Positions 35,653 to 48,081 are shown, numbered from the stretch's first letter. The stretch: 64,000 nt of DNA from Corinectria fuckeliana (GCA_019137255.1 WPDH01000100.1:248001-312000); one strand, 5' to 3'. The notes: a model not told the origin generated them from the sequence alone. A program made the numbers and translations.

Positions 35653-38600
35653 CGGCGTACGGGAACTAGTCAAGCGAAGATATTGCCGTTGACTTTGACC
35701 CAGAGATTGCTCTCCAAAACACCATAAATACAACAACGGCGCTTGGGAAATATTCCGTTCCCAGAAGCGCACCCTAAGAGAGATACACAGCTTCTCTTAT
35801 TACGAAAATACACCATGGCCCGATTCGTACTCTCCCACCCTCGCGAGTCTTTGAGCGAATCCCCGAATATTGCAGGATCGCACATGCCGACAGAGAAGGT
35901 GCTCGAATCGGGATGTACAGATGGTAGTAGATACATGTTTATGATACAACGCCTTGTTTAGATACCAAGAATATGCGAAGAATGGAATGAGCGACACGGC
36001 TCTGTCTTCTACAGACAAGATAGCTTTGCCGAAGTGGTCTGAGGAGCCAGACTGAAGCCTCAATAGCGGAGGGATGTTATCAGCGCCCCAATTGAAGAAG
36101 CATTAGCTAGCAGAACAAGGCAAAGAGGGATGGATATAGACGAACGGACCCGAGGCCAAAAAAAAAACCCCCGGCTCCGAAGGAAGCTGGATCCAAGGGA
36201 ACCTGGAATATCAGTCCAAACCAATACGACCCTCGAGTCAATCACCCTGCAATGCATCCACACAGGCATGGGAGGTTATTTGTGGCTCCCACCGGGATGT
36301 CACGTCAGTGTACGTACTCCATACTCAGCCCTACCTTATCATTAGACACCGCGCCGTCCGCCATCCAACCGTTGACTACAATGTAGCATCGATATCTCAT
36401 TCCACGTCTTGCTTGGTTCATGCCCGTCACGGCATCGTAAAATCGCCAACTCGTAGGGCTGGCTCGCATCCGCCTCCCCCGTGGGGTCGGTGAGCGAAGC
36501 AAGGGTGGTTCGTCGAGCCCGCACCCACATCGCGAAATCGCGTTCTACCTCATTTCCTTAGTGCCCGTCGTGTTCATGCAAGCAAGCACGTCGGGGAGGT
36601 CATTGCAAGACCGTGAATACCAAGCCCCTAACATCAAGTGGCTCGGTCACCAGCTCGGCGCTTCAAACCAAACATGCGTCGTCAGTTGGTCCACGTAGGC
36701 CGGTCACCACGGAGCCGCCCGCCCAAGTCCTTGTCTGGCAGAAATTCTCTCGTTCGTCATTTTCTCCGTGGTATCGGGATGTGTCTGCCTGGATAAATAT
36801 GGAGATGGCCTGTGACTGAGGACGCATGGATAACCAGACCCTGGCGGGGGGGCCGACGCAGAACGAGGGGAAAGTAAGGGCGTGAGCAGCAGCCGTGACA
36901 GCTTCATTAACCACGGCAGATAAATGGTGACGATGCACGCATGCAAGCGACCGGTGTTCATTCACCTCGATCCAAGGACAAGGTCAAGACAGGCCGTGAG
37001 GACTAAAATCGGCAAGTCAGAAACTAAAACAGCCATGGGTAGTCTGTAGGGGAGGGAGGGGGAGTGGGTGGGGTTGAGACTTGGGAGTCATGGATAGCAT
37101 CATCTCATGGCTTAACTAGCAAGGGCCAAGCCTCCAAGTCGAGAGTTGAGCCTCATCTTTCGGGGTCATCCGCTCCCCCCTTGCCCTAGATTCGCCCTGG
37201 GAACGCGCCCTCCATCTTTTCCTGCGGCCCTACGCCGTCACATCTCACTTGCCCCGCGCGCGCCGTTCCGGTCCGCTTAGCCCTTAGGGAACGCTTCGAG
37301 GATCCTCGCATGGTCGGTAGATAACTAATAGCGACTACCGTCAGCTTTCGCTGCTCAAGAAAATCGAACAGCACCAAATTCCGCCGGTTTCGAAGCATTT
37401 CTTGCTTCCGTCGGTCTACCTCGATTCATCCGTCTCAAGATCTGACAGACGAACGCGAGATCCAAGACTAGACATCTCGTATCCACGTACGAAGTACTCC
37501 ATAGCTCCGTAATACTGTCCAGCCTGGCTGGACATGTCTCTCAACCCCGCGAGGAATGTCTTCTGTGTTCCACCAGCAAGTATCATTGGGCAGTGTGCTT
37601 TCCTCGCATCTAATTAGTGGCCTGGTGTCTTTTTGAATTGTTGGTTGCTCATGACGAGATGCGACATCGTTTGTAGTGGGTGCATGGTATGCCGGCGACT
37701 CCGGCTTGTAACTGACCCGGCCCCTTCTGAAAGCCGTTTCTCTTCTATCAGCGTCCTAGTGCATGATGAAAATCAAAGACAAAGACGGCAGATAGATGCG
37801 TCAAACATGACAAACCCAAGAATAACCAACCGCTTGAGGACTTCGACTTTTTGGAAACGCCTCGGTGTTCGATCCTCGTAAGCTTTGTTGCAAATGTCTG
37901 CGGTTCCATCCCATTAACATGGGCACCCAAAACCCCTAGGTCTATAGATCCGAAATCTTAGCACCAAAAGTAACGCTGGGATGTCCCACCGTAGCGATGT
38001 TGGATTGGGAACGAATGTATGGGCCTGCATCTCGCCCTTGTCCACCGCGGGGGCCGAAAAAAAAGAGGGTGCGTGTCAAGCGTTCTCTAGACTGTCTAGT
38101 CCGATCCAGCGAATATGGTCAACGTTCTTGGTGCTCGTGTGCGCAGAAACGGTATCGGTTGCTGGTAATCGAATGACCGGCTGGCCCCAAGCCCCTTGGT
38201 AGGAAAAGGTTAAGTACGCGGCCATTCGCATCCCATCCATCATCCTTCTTTCTGCACAGTTGTCTGTCTTCACCTTTGTGTTCTCACTTCCGTGTCCTCC
38301 TGAGCTTGTTTCGATATCGACGTCGCTGGCTTCCTCCTTCTTCTGCGAATAGCGGCAAATTCGTTTGGGGCTGTCACCACTTGGGACCAGATTCAGTTGA
38401 CTGAGTTCTTGGCTGTAGCCTTCATCTTCCTCTCCATTTGACAACAAAGGGCAAAGCGGTGTTTGGACAGTTCACATACCTTCAGTCCCTGGTCACTCCA
38501 CTGCCCCTATTGGCGCTGCCGTCGGACACTGAGATACCGCATCATCACATTCTTCCCCCCGTCGACCGCCCTTGTCGGGTTTATCATCAAGCACCGCCCA

Positions 38601-38759
38601 GCACCTGTGACGGGTCTGCGCCGGTCCTCACACTATTTCTCAACTGTGGGTAGAGGGCGTTTCGGTGTCTCTGATGCCCTCTCCCGTGTCCCAACAGCTC
38701 ATCGGCCCTTTCACGATATCCGCGCTCAGTTTAGGCTCCGTTGACTGTCTTGACTCGAC
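35653..38759. other. Intergenic, about 3.1 kb
   Basis: No supported gene. Candidate frames at 36663-36965 (-) and 38076-38447 (-) have no domain. The last several hundred bases, C/T-rich in places, should be the promoter and leader of the gene starting at 38760. Confidence 0.45.
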
Positions 38760-39566
38760 ATGGCCGACGCCCACCAGGCTCTTGACCTGGCCCACCTAAA
38801 TAGCTGGATTAGCAATTACCAACAGATGCAGAACGGTCGCGACCCACAGTATGGCTTCCAGCTTGTGAGCGACATACCTAGGGGCCACTACTATGCTCCC
38901 GAGATCATGTCAGAGACCCAATCAGTGCCGCGTAGCATGATATCGTCGGCTACCAGCGCAACGCCGTGCGACTCTGTCTTTGACGGACCAGCTGCGAGGA
39001 CCTACGCCTCCACGTCAACGGCCCCTTCCCGGCGTGAACACCACCGTCCGCCGGTTTCCAGTATCCAGTGGTCGCCGCCAAGGCTTGTCTGCGAGTTCGT
39101 GGGATATAGCAGCTGCAATGCAACGTTTGATGTAGATGATGAAGAAGGCTGGATTGCGCACATTGCGTACTACCACTTGCAGTACATCTTTCCTCATAGC
39201 TGCATCTGCTGGTTTTGCAATAACGGCGAGTACCAAGCAGTATCAAACTCGAACGCAGACCTTGAGGCCTGTTATCGAGGCCGGATGCACCATATCGCCG
39301 GTCATTTCAGGCAAGGTCTTGGCGTTGACGATATGCGCCCCGACTACTCCTTCCTTGACCATCTCCATGCTCACCGATTGATCAGTGACGAGCAATTCCA
39401 TAACGCAAGAGATTACCATGAGATGCCACAAATTGAAAATCTTCACCCTGCTGGCTGGCTTCCCCCTTCGCGGGAGGAGCAAGGCGTGCGGGAGGTTGAA
39501 AGTTCCCGACGCCGGCGCAGGCATGGCCATGGCCATAGACATGGGCATGGTTCGTCGAGACGGTAG
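38760..39566 (+). CDS. Putative zinc-binding orphan protein with His-rich tail
   Basis: A 268-aa single-exon protein I cannot name. Two C2H2-like pairs are visible. C111 and C119 with H134 and H139 lie in CEFVGYSSCNATFD and GWIAHIAYYH. C150 and C153 (CICWFC) pair with H177/H178 and H182 in RMHHIAGHF. The spacing is unusual for classical fingers but resembles degenerate fungal C2H2-type proteins. After the second pair comes a helix (YSFLDHLHAHRLISDEQF) and a tail of alternating His-Gly and Arg (RRRRRHGHGHRHGHG) encoded by near-repetitive GGCCATG units. The N-terminal 100 residues are polar. Metal binding and nucleic-acid binding are inference. Confidence 0.72.
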   Translation: MADAHQALDLAHLNSWISNYQQMQNGRDPQYGFQLVSDIPRGHYYAPEIMSETQSVPRSMISSATSATPCDSVFDGPAARTYASTSTAPSRREHHRPPVSSIQWSPPRLVCEFVGYSSCNATFDVDDEEGWIAHIAYYHLQYIFPHSCICWFCNNGEYQAVSNSNADLEACYRGRMHHIAGHFRQGLGVDDMRPDYSFLDHLHAHRLISDEQFHNARDYHEMPQIENLHPAGWLPPSREEQGVREVESSRRRRRHGHGHRHGHGSSRR

Positions 39567-41832
39567 GGTCGTCCACACGCAGGTAATTGATGAAGCGCCG
39601 AATGCTGTCTCTTATCATGGCCTGTGTTTGGTGTTCGTGTCTTTGTCTTCTCAAGCATAAGTCTAAGCCTTGATCGACTTATGCAGCAATGGAGGTTCAT
39701 TCACGGACAGTCGTCGGATTTTGAAGCTGTGAATCCCACCTAAATCTCAGGCCGTGGTGGACCCCAATCGACGACGATCTCGGTATAGGTGTGGGCCTGA
39801 CGATCGGGGCTTCCGGGGTATTCGGACGTCGTCGATCTGTTGCGCGCGGGTTAATCACCACAGTCCATTTCGCTTCGAAGGATTGTGTCGTTACCATCTG
39901 CCAGAAAACCGGATTTATCAGTTGGTTTGCTTTTTTCTTTATTTGGTTGTCCGTCCTGGCGGGCTGGGACGTCTCGAAGATATAACGAGACCGAAACGGG
40001 TCTTTGGGTGTGTTCTATCCAGAACGGTGTTGCTGCAGCCAGGCTGCAAGGCGCAGCTGGCAGCCTAAGTTGAAAGACAAGCATATCGCGGCCTCCAGAA
40101 AGCTGCAGAGAACCAGGAGGTGTCGCTTGGGCAGGAGACCGGTCGAGTGCACGAGGGTTGTGGTCCGGGCTGTGTTTGTGATTCGGATGTCCGTCGGAGC
40201 GTTTTGGTCACGTTGTCGTCGGCGCTCACAGGCCAGTCGGAGCGGCTCGGGTCGAGATACGTCAAGGTCAGGATCTACCGAAGCTAGGATGACGACGTCA
40301 GGTTCGAGCGATGAGAGAAGAGACGGCGAGAATGCTGTGTTTGAGAGGCACGGGCTGGCGTTTTACTATTTTTCCCCTGTTATTCCAAGATGGCTTGGTG
40401 GCGGCTTCGCTCCTTCCCTCCCAGGCAGCTTGTCGAGGCGGTGCAATGACTCATGGCTTTCTTTCAGCCGGTGTGGGCTCCTTTTTTTTTTCCTTTAATT
40501 TTTGTCCAGGTCGGTCTTGGGTTTCGATAGGTGCGGTTCTCCTTGTACTTTAGGTATGAATCTTCTTTCTCTTTCTCTCTCTCACCGTGTGTGTGTTTGC
40601 CTGATGGCGGACGACATTGGAAAACTCTCCGCGGCAGCAGCATGTGTAAGGCCTCAGAATGGGACAAAAGGCCGGGCAGGGCAAGAACTGCAAGGATTAT
40701 GATATGTGATATGAAGCAGGAAAAAAAACCCCAACAGACGAAAATATTCTGTTACAGCAACTTTTCTTGAAGGATGCCAGGTGGTGTTTTGTTTTGCCCG
40801 GTCTGCGCCTCAATTCGCCTCGTCCTTTTCACCGCCGTAAAGCCTCATTTTTCTCCCCACGTTCCTTTTTCTCTTTTCAAAACGCGTGTGCCGCCCGCCT
40901 CGTTCCTAGCTTCTCTGCCTGGGGATTCAAAGAAGAAGGAAAAACCACCTCAGGAAATGCCATAAGCCGCCGTATTACACATGTCTACGCCCTTCCCACC
41001 CCCTGTTTGTTTGCCTCATCCGTATCGTGATAGGACTAGACTACTTACACCAGTGGCTGTGCTCCGGGTCGGGATGCCGGTGGCAAGGGGCGGCGCGGGG
41101 GGCAACCCAAGAAAAAAGGGGGAACTTTCAAGTCCTCAGGTTTCTAAAGGCAAAGGCTCCGAAGGGGGAAGCGATTAGGGTTGAAATAGAAGGATTTGTT
41201 GCAAAAGGACAGTGGAACCCTTTTGGGGGGGTTTTTTATGCGGCTTGCCCAATCATCAGCAAGGCGAGAGAAAGTGAGGCTTTCCCAGGTGCGCGTGTGC
41301 CCGCCTCGAGTCAGGGTTGGATACCAAGGTGCCCAGGCACGAGAGATTCACACGGCTTCTTATGCCGCGCCTTTTTGGTCCGGAGATGGACTTTTGGCGG
41401 CCAAGAGGCTTTCTTACTGCAAAGGTGTCGATAGGGGTTCATCTTTGGCTCCAGTCTTGATTTCCCCAGTTCCCCATCTCCCACTTATACGGGGGTTGAG
41501 CCTTTCCCTTTCAATCTTGCAACCCGGCACATCCATCTCATGCCGACGACATCTGTCAGGCTTAGGGTCTGTACTTAGGTTGAAGCTCACCGCTGGGAAC
41601 GTGTTCGGGATCTAGTTCTTGGATGCCACCTATCTCGGCATTATGCACCTCTCCCATGTTGCCCGTGAGGCATCGTCCACCTCCGGGACCACCCTTTGTA
41701 AGGTTTCATCTAAATACTGCGTCTGTTATCAGACACCAAGTCTACAATGTACAGAGGATGTTTCGAATCATCCAAAAGCCCATAATACAAATAGGCAGTA
41801 GTGTTACATACCTCTACACTCCGCCTCCGCAT
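39567..41832. other. Convergent intergenic region, about 2.3 kb
   Basis: The 3' flanks of the zinc-finger-like gene (+) and the TilS-like gene (-). No gene is supported. Homopolymer T and A runs are common. The long plus-strand frames (for example 41196-41615) are not matched by any domain. Confidence 0.45.
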
Positions 41833-43953
41833 CTACGCTCCGTGCTTGGACAGCCTCCTCCGCCTTTGCTTGAGCATCACCCGGTACAGCGGCCGATACC
41901 GTCCCGCATGCCCCTGTTCACCCCGCGGTTCGTGCCCAAGCAGGGTTGTATCGACCTTCTTGTACCGCACTTCGTACCGTACCCAACGCTCAAGGCCGGG
42001 AATGTGGATGCCCAACGTCGGCAGCGCCAGCAGCGTCGTGGTTACCGTGATGTGCTGCGAGTAATGGTCTCTCTCTCTCTCCACGCTGTACAGCCCCGGC
42101 AACGTGTACCGCACCTTGCCCGGGGCATAGTGCTTCAGCAGCCGCTCCAGCTTGGCCCGCCGAGCTGGGGGGAGTGCCTTACGGAAGACCTTAGCGTCCT
42201 CGGGCCGGAAGGGCTGGACGCGGAACGTGCTTCGATTGTTGTAACCAATCCGCATCCAGAATCGACCGTCAAACAACTTGGCCTTTTTCCATCCCAATGG
42301 CCGGGGTTGGTGGGACGACTCCCCACGTTCGGACAATTCCTCTTTTGTAGGGCGTAGGCGGTGATCAAGCGCGCCATGAAGCCTCGCCATTGGGAGAGGC
42401 CGATTGGACGTGTATGGGGTTCGCGTCAGGAACCACTTGACAGATCTCCCCGTTACCACCGGGTCAAAAAGAACGCCAGCCATGGCAAAGGCCTTGGGTG
42501 GGGAGGCGTTCGGCACGGGTGCCAGATGGGGAAACAACCGATGTACTACGTTCTCGAGGTTCGGCAGAGGTGGAAGATGGAACTCGGGCGTGACAAAGTC
42601 TATCAACTTGCGAACCGCAATCGACATTATCAGCTTGCGGCCTTCCTTCCGGAGCTCGTTGTCTGGATTCAAGGAGGCCCTCTTGCTACGTCTCTTGGCA
42701 GCTCGCATGGACGGAATCTCGATGAGCAGGGTACCCGCGTTTGGGTCAAAGTCCTTGACGATGGCCTCTCGGACAAGATAGCGATGTGCCTCGGCCTCTT
42801 CATATTCAGTTCTCTGCTTCGCTCGCTTAGCCAAAGCCAAGATGGAAGATTTCTGAAGGGCCTTTGGGAGCTCGGAGTTTTGAACCAGATATCTGACGGC
42901 ATTGCGGGTCGTAAGAGTAGGGTCCAGATTCGTATGGTCCTCAAACCATGGTACGTTGTTTGCCTCACATGTCGCAATGAGTCTGTCCTTGTCGAATCCG
43001 AGCAGGGGGCGATAGATCATAACCCCGCCATCCTCGGTATCCAGGGGCTTTAGATACGGCACATGAAGGTTCTTCTCCACGGTACCATACTCCGGATATC
43101 CGTCAACAAGATCTTCGGGACGGGATTGAAACAAGACATCGCCGCCGGGTTCAGCCAGCTTCTCGTCTCTGAAGATATTCCGGAGGCGCTTCATTTCGCG
43201 AAGGGCGGGCCGGAAGCTCAGCGACGGATTGGTCTTGAGCTGGTCGTCAATGAGGCCGCTCTTGTAAACACCGTGCATATCGTAACACTCGGGGATCGAG
43301 TTGGCTTCCCTGATGCCCTGTAGGCCCCGATATCCATGACCTCCCAGCAGGCGCATCAGAATCGTCTCGTATTGGTCGTCGCAGTGATGGGCGAACAACA
43401 AGCTTGTAGCACCGACGTAGTTGCATACGTTTCCAAGAGCACGGTATCGGTAGGTTCGGGCAAGCCCCTCGAGGTTCGGAAGTTGGTTAGGTTCGAGACC
43501 TCTGCTCCGTTCATCCTTCCAGCCTATGGGCGTAACGGTAGCCTTGAGATCCAACTTGCGCAACTCCTTGGCGACCTGGGACGCCTCCAGGTCACTCCCC
43601 TCGCGCAACTGATGGTCGATGACGGAGGCAAAAGCCCCGTATGAGGGGTTGTCGGCAATTGTGATGCCTCGGAATGTGCGAAGCAGCTTGGAGACGAGGA
43701 AGGCCATGGCCATGGAATCAACGCCGCCGCTGATAGCCAGCACTAGGCGCAGTGTCAATTAGTGCAAGGGTGGCATGGCAGACGGAAGCAGCCAAAGGCA
43801 GCAGACTCGATGCAGCCACCTACCTATACGCTGGGGCCTGGCAGAGCGGGCCATTGGGAACCGCGGACGGCATACTGCCTCGACCGCGTCCCTGAACTCA
43901 GCGAGGGAGACGGGGCGGGAGACATGGTTGTAAGCGTGGGCGACCGTATTCAT
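41833..43953 (-). CDS. tRNA(Ile)-lysidine synthase-like PP-loop ATPase (TilS family, probably mitochondrial)
   Basis: TilS converts the wobble cytidine of tRNA-Ile(CAU) to lysidine using ATP and lysine. In fungi a nuclear copy is expected to serve mitochondria. Exon 1 is 43953-43824 and exon 2 is 43742-41833. The 81-nt intron has donor GTAGGT and acceptor CTAG, giving 679 aa. Splicing completes the P-loop motif LAISGGVDS (SGGVDS at 48-53). The family-specific AHHCDDQYETILMRLLGGHG with GYRGLQGI follows, as in bacterial TilS. Later PLLGFDKDRL and ATCEANNVPWFEDHTN match the conserved TilS core. The C-terminal 300 residues are longer than bacterial TilS and end in a basic RVMLKQRRRRLSKHGA. The N-terminus (43 residues before the core) has Arg residues but is not a clear presequence. 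Confidence 0.88.
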
Positions 43954-46185
43954 TCCATCATCTGGTGGGAGAAGAGAGGGGACCGCGATTGGCCATGCGA
44001 GGGAGGGAGGAAGGCAGGAGACGGCAGGGAGGGGAGGGGACGGAGGAATCGCGGCGACAGGCGGATGGTGGCGTGAGATGTCGAGCGTGGAGGTTCGTCA
44101 ACAGAGCGGACAGTCACGGAGGAGTAGAAGGAAAAAAGTCGGCCGTGATGCTTCGGTTAGCTTTGACCGACGACGCGGGATGGCTGTACCTAGCCCCCGG
44201 TTGCGCTTCTTTCTTTAGCTGCAGGCTGCAGGCCGCCGCCAGCAGTGTTGGCAGTTGCCCGTTGGTGGTGCCCACAGCCTGGAGGGAGCCTTGACGGTGG
44301 GGCCGAGAGCCCTACCGGCCACTCCACGGGCCAGGTGCCCCGGGCTGCATTGCCCTCGCTGGGAGCGCCTGTTGTCTAGGTACATGGGGCGCTAAAATGG
44401 GAGGGCACCGGCGGCTGTTGGGGGGCGATGGATGGTGCCCGGAAGCCCAGCCCACAGCCCGCCCCGGTGAAGGACCTGGACGTCGGCGGATGCGCTGCTG
44501 CCCTGCGCTGTAGGGCGGCGTGTGCGTGCAGCCAGCGGCGACTGCAGCGCGGGTGCAGCGGCCCCGCCTCGGGCTTCAATAAGACGGCGGCAGAGCTTCA
44601 GAGCATCCATTCATGTAAGTCTGCAACGCCCATCAATGCACACACAAATATCCCTCTCACCATACATATATGGACGCACCCAGCACATAGACACACACAC
44701 ACATGGACGCACACGGACGCACACACGGACGCACGCATGGGCGCATATGTTGCTGGCAGAGCAGGAGAACAGGACGGGATGAGGGGAAATTAGGTTGTGC
44801 ATGTGACACTTCAGAGGGTGGAACATGTTCTTTGCCAGGATGTTCCCTATCGGAGGATAGGGAGAGGTGGACATTGAGAGGAGGAGGTGGAGGGGATGAT
44901 GAAGAGAGGCTGGTGAAGACTGACGCAACAGCAACAATGGATCTGATGGATGCAAGTCGAGTTGACTTACACCGAATTCGGACTGTAGGTTAGATAGACC
45001 TACCTATCTAGATAGATAGGTCAGGTGCTAAACAAAGAAACCAAGGAAACCAACCAACCTAGCTAAGTAGTCTAGCAATCCCTAACCTATCCAAGCAAGG
45101 GGCAAGAGTAAAGCCTCGACGTCACATGGGAGCACAAAAGCGGTGGGTTCGAGAGGCTGAGCGGCTCTAAAATAAACAACGTCGAGACGACGGCGTCCCG
45201 GGAAATCCAGAGGGAGCCCATTGTCTTTGCTGGGCCCTCCCCTTCTCGCCAATGACGGGGATCCATTGGGGCGGAAGCGAGAAAACGGGGGAGAGAACAG
45301 GTATCCATCCGTCTCCTCTTTGCCAACCAAACAGCCGGCACCACACAAGCAAGACACACTGGAAGCTGCAGAGATAAAGTACTCCCTCACGCTTCACCCA
45401 CGGGGGGACCAGCACAACACCACCTCTGCAGGGTCGATGTACATGCACCAGTGGCCGACCCGCCCCGTAGGTCCCCTCAGGGACGATCTCGAGGCGAGAA
45501 TAATCCCCTCGCTAGACTATGCCATGTCGCGTCCCGTCCTATCCTATCCCGTGATGCTCTGTCCCGTCTTCTCTCTCCTCCCTCCGTCTTGTACGTAGTA
45601 CGGAGTACACTGTAAGCAATTCTGGTACACGCTCCGCTAGGAGAGGCTTCAGCACCGACACACCCCGGTCCCGCCGGCGTTGATTTGTCCACGGCCCCGG
45701 CAACGCGGACGTCCACGGCCGTGGCACTACCGTTGTCGTAGATAGTGGGTTTCATTCTGCGAGGAAGCCTCGCGCGGGCACACTTCCACCGATGCAGACG
45801 GCCATGGGTAGGGGACCCGGCCGTCCTCGTGGCAGTCAAAGAGACCCTGGGTGCCACCATCCGTTAGCCATCCAATTCACACAACACCCATTTTCCTCTC
45901 GACCTCTTCAACCGTGTCGTTTCCCCGTGCCTGATCGCTTTCTTGTTTCCCTCTGTGTCCAGAAAACTCCAGTCTCTTGTTGTCTGTTTGTGTTCCTTTC
46001 TTTTTTTTGGTTTATTTTCTGGTCTTGCTTTAAGCCAATCTGTCATCCCCTGCTGGACGCCCGCTTGTCGTCGCTCCGTCGCTGTCGCTGTCTCTGTCGC
46101 TGTCGCTGGCGCAACGCAACCACACCACACCCCGTCCGTCGTCAACAATACGCGCCACCCACTTGAACCGCTAAAATATCCGTGA
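43954..46185. promoter_or_regulatory. Divergent promoter region, TilS-like gene and BTB gene
   Basis: About 2.2 kb between divergent genes. It holds a 26-nt imperfect inverted repeat at 44997-45022, (AC)n and ACGGACGCAC-type repeats at about 44690-44740, and a pyrimidine-rich run from 45.85 to 46.18 kb that looks like the BTB gene leader. No gene is supported. Confidence 0.45.
44997..45022. repeat. 26-nt imperfect inverted repeat
   Basis: Each 13-nt half reads GACCTACCTATCT against GACCTATCTATCT, one mismatched pair out of 13. It is built from ACCT/ATCT units and centred on CTAG. Confidence 0.85.
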
Positions 46186-48081
46186 ATGAGCATCACCACC
46201 ACCACCCCAGCTCAATCTCCAACCCGTCGGCCATTCCTCGCCTTCTTCCGCCGCCACCACCACCACCACCGCTCTCGATCTCGCGACAATAACCAAGACG
46301 ACGACGACGACAGCAGCACGAACCAGAGCCTCGCTCAACGGTCCGTCCATCCAAAACCGCACATACATCATCATCATCGTCCTCCTCCTCCGCCTTCTCC
46401 AAGCCCCCTCCGAAGCGTCTCCCCCATGGTGTCCACGCTGGAACCGCCTCCGGCCGCCTCCTCGTCGCTCTCCCGCCGCGGCCCCTCCTCCGTCGTCTCG
46501 CGGCCGTCCCTCTCCCGCACGAAGCGCTACAACCGCTCGCACACCGGCGGCTCCTCGCACACGCCGCAGAATGACTTCCCCGTCTTCGCCAACAGCGGCG
46601 ACGTCGAGATCGTAGTGCGCGCCCGCGAATGCCCCGCCGGCACCGCCCCCGTCCAGAACCGCTACCTGCTCCATCGCCATACCCTCACGCGCTGCTCCGG
46701 CTTCTTCGAGGCCAGCACCTCGAGCGAATGGTCGCGCGCCACCGCGGCGCGCGCCCTGCCCGTCGGCAACGAGCTCTCCCGCATTGGCGAGAATGGCGCC
46801 GCCTCCGTGCACGGCAGTGACGTCGACGACGGCTCAAGCTCGTCCGTAAGAGGTGGCGCCGGCACGGCCCGGAAGAGGTGGAGGTACGAGTTGGATTCCC
46901 GCCCCGGCTCCGGCGACATCCCCATGCTGGTTCAGAAGGACGAGTCAGGCGACAGGTCCTCCCAGTCTCTCTTCGGCTCCGCGTCTGCCCCCGTCGCCAA
47001 CTCGGGTAGCTCCCGCTCCTCTCACAGCCGCGCCAAGAACTCTCACTCTCACTCTCACTCCCACTCACTCTCCTCCTCTTCATCAAGCCACTTCTTCCGC
47101 TCCGTCGCCAACCTAGGCCTCTCCTCGTCGCACCAGCCCCAGCCTCCGCCCCTCTCCCCGGCCGACCAGGACCTCCTCCGCGACTACGACAACCTCTTCC
47201 GCATCTTCTACAACTACCCGCCCGTGCTCGACGGCGTCAACGTCGCCGACGCCTACGTCCAGTGCAAGAGCCTGCTGACCCTTGCCGACCAGTACGATGC
47301 CCTCGCCGTTGTCGGCCCCCGCGTCGACCACCACATGCTCCAGTTCCAGTCCCGCCTCTGGAAGCAGATCGCCAAGTATCCCATCTCCTACCTGCGCCTC
47401 GGCTACCTCGCCCGCTCCAAGGTCATCTTCCAGGAGGCTCTCATCCACGTCGTAGGCCAGTGGCCCGTTGGCGAGCGAAGTCTGCGTGCCGCCCTGCCAG
47501 ATGTGGTCCTTGACATCATCGAGGACAAGGTTGACGAGCTCGAGGACACCGTCAGCCGCGTAGAAGGGCGCCTCTTCCGCGTCGGTCTCACCAACGGCCG
47601 AGGCGAGCGCGTAGCCCCCAACACAAACTATCTCGACTGGCTCGGCGTCAGCTTCTTCCGCCAGTGGCTGGCCGACCACACTTCACCTCCGCCGCCGCCT
47701 CCGTCATCAGACCAGCGCCGTCATCCCAGCTCCCGGGACGGCGTCCGGGCCCCGGCTCTCCCGCCCGTGGTGCCGCCTCTGCCCTCCGTCGGCCGAGCCT
47801 ACCGCACCCTAGGGTCCGCTAGTCCGACGTCATTCCTCAGCCATGACGAATGCAAGCGCTTCCTCAAGCTGACCCCGGAACTCTACAGCCGCGACAATCT
47901 ACGTCGTTTCGAGAAGCGCATGGACGAGCTCAAAGCCATGGCCCGTGAGATCGTACGGCCGCTCATGACCAGCGGTCTCGAGCTTGACATGAACGGCACC
48001 AGCCGTGCCGCTGACAGCATCACGTACCTCACCTGCACCACCGTCACCAACCGTGACTTGCCCTGGGAAGTAGATGACTGA
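46186..48081 (+). CDS. BTB/POZ-domain protein with internal low-complexity insert
   Basis: A 631-aa single-exon protein. The N-terminus (1-135) is His/Asp/Ser/Pro low complexity. The BTB fold starts near 139 with DVEIVVRARECPA and the helix NRYLLHRHTLTRCSGFFEAS. It is then interrupted at about 190-325 by a disordered insert containing an SHSHSHSHSHS run. The fold resumes at about 326 with DQDLLRDYDNLFRIFYNYPP and CKSLLTLADQYDAL. The helical region beyond (HMLQFQSRLWKQIAKYPISY) is like that of fungal BTB proteins lacking known effectors. The C-terminus has CKRFLKLTPELYSRDNLRRF. BTB proteins dimerise or bridge cullin-3 ligases, but nothing here shows which. The ATG at 46186 is the first in the long frame after a pyrimidine-rich leader. 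Confidence 0.82.
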   Translation: MSITTTTPAQSPTRRPFLAFFRRHHHHHRSRSRDNNQDDDDDSSTNQSLAQRSVHPKPHIHHHHRPPPPPSPSPLRSVSPMVSTLEPPPAASSSLSRRGPSSVVSRPSLSRTKRYNRSHTGGSSHTPQNDFPVFANSGDVEIVVRARECPAGTAPVQNRYLLHRHTLTRCSGFFEASTSSEWSRATAARALPVGNELSRIGENGAASVHGSDVDDGSSSSVRGGAGTARKRWRYELDSRPGSGDIPMLVQKDESGDRSSQSLFGSASAPVANSGSSRSSHSRAKNSHSHSHSHSLSSSSSSHFFRSVANLGLSSSHQPQPPPLSPADQDLLRDYDNLFRIFYNYPPVLDGVNVADAYVQCKSLLTLADQYDALAVVGPRVDHHMLQFQSRLWKQIAKYPISYLRLGYLARSKVIFQEALIHVVGQWPVGERSLRAALPDVVLDIIEDKVDELEDTVSRVEGRLFRVGLTNGRGERVAPNTNYLDWLGVSFFRQWLADHTSPPPPPPSSDQRRHPSSRDGVRAPALPPVVPPLPSVGRAYRTLGSASPTSFLSHDECKRFLKLTPELYSRDNLRRFEKRMDELKAMAREIVRPLMTSGLELDMNGTSRAADSITYLTCTTVTNRDLPWEVDD

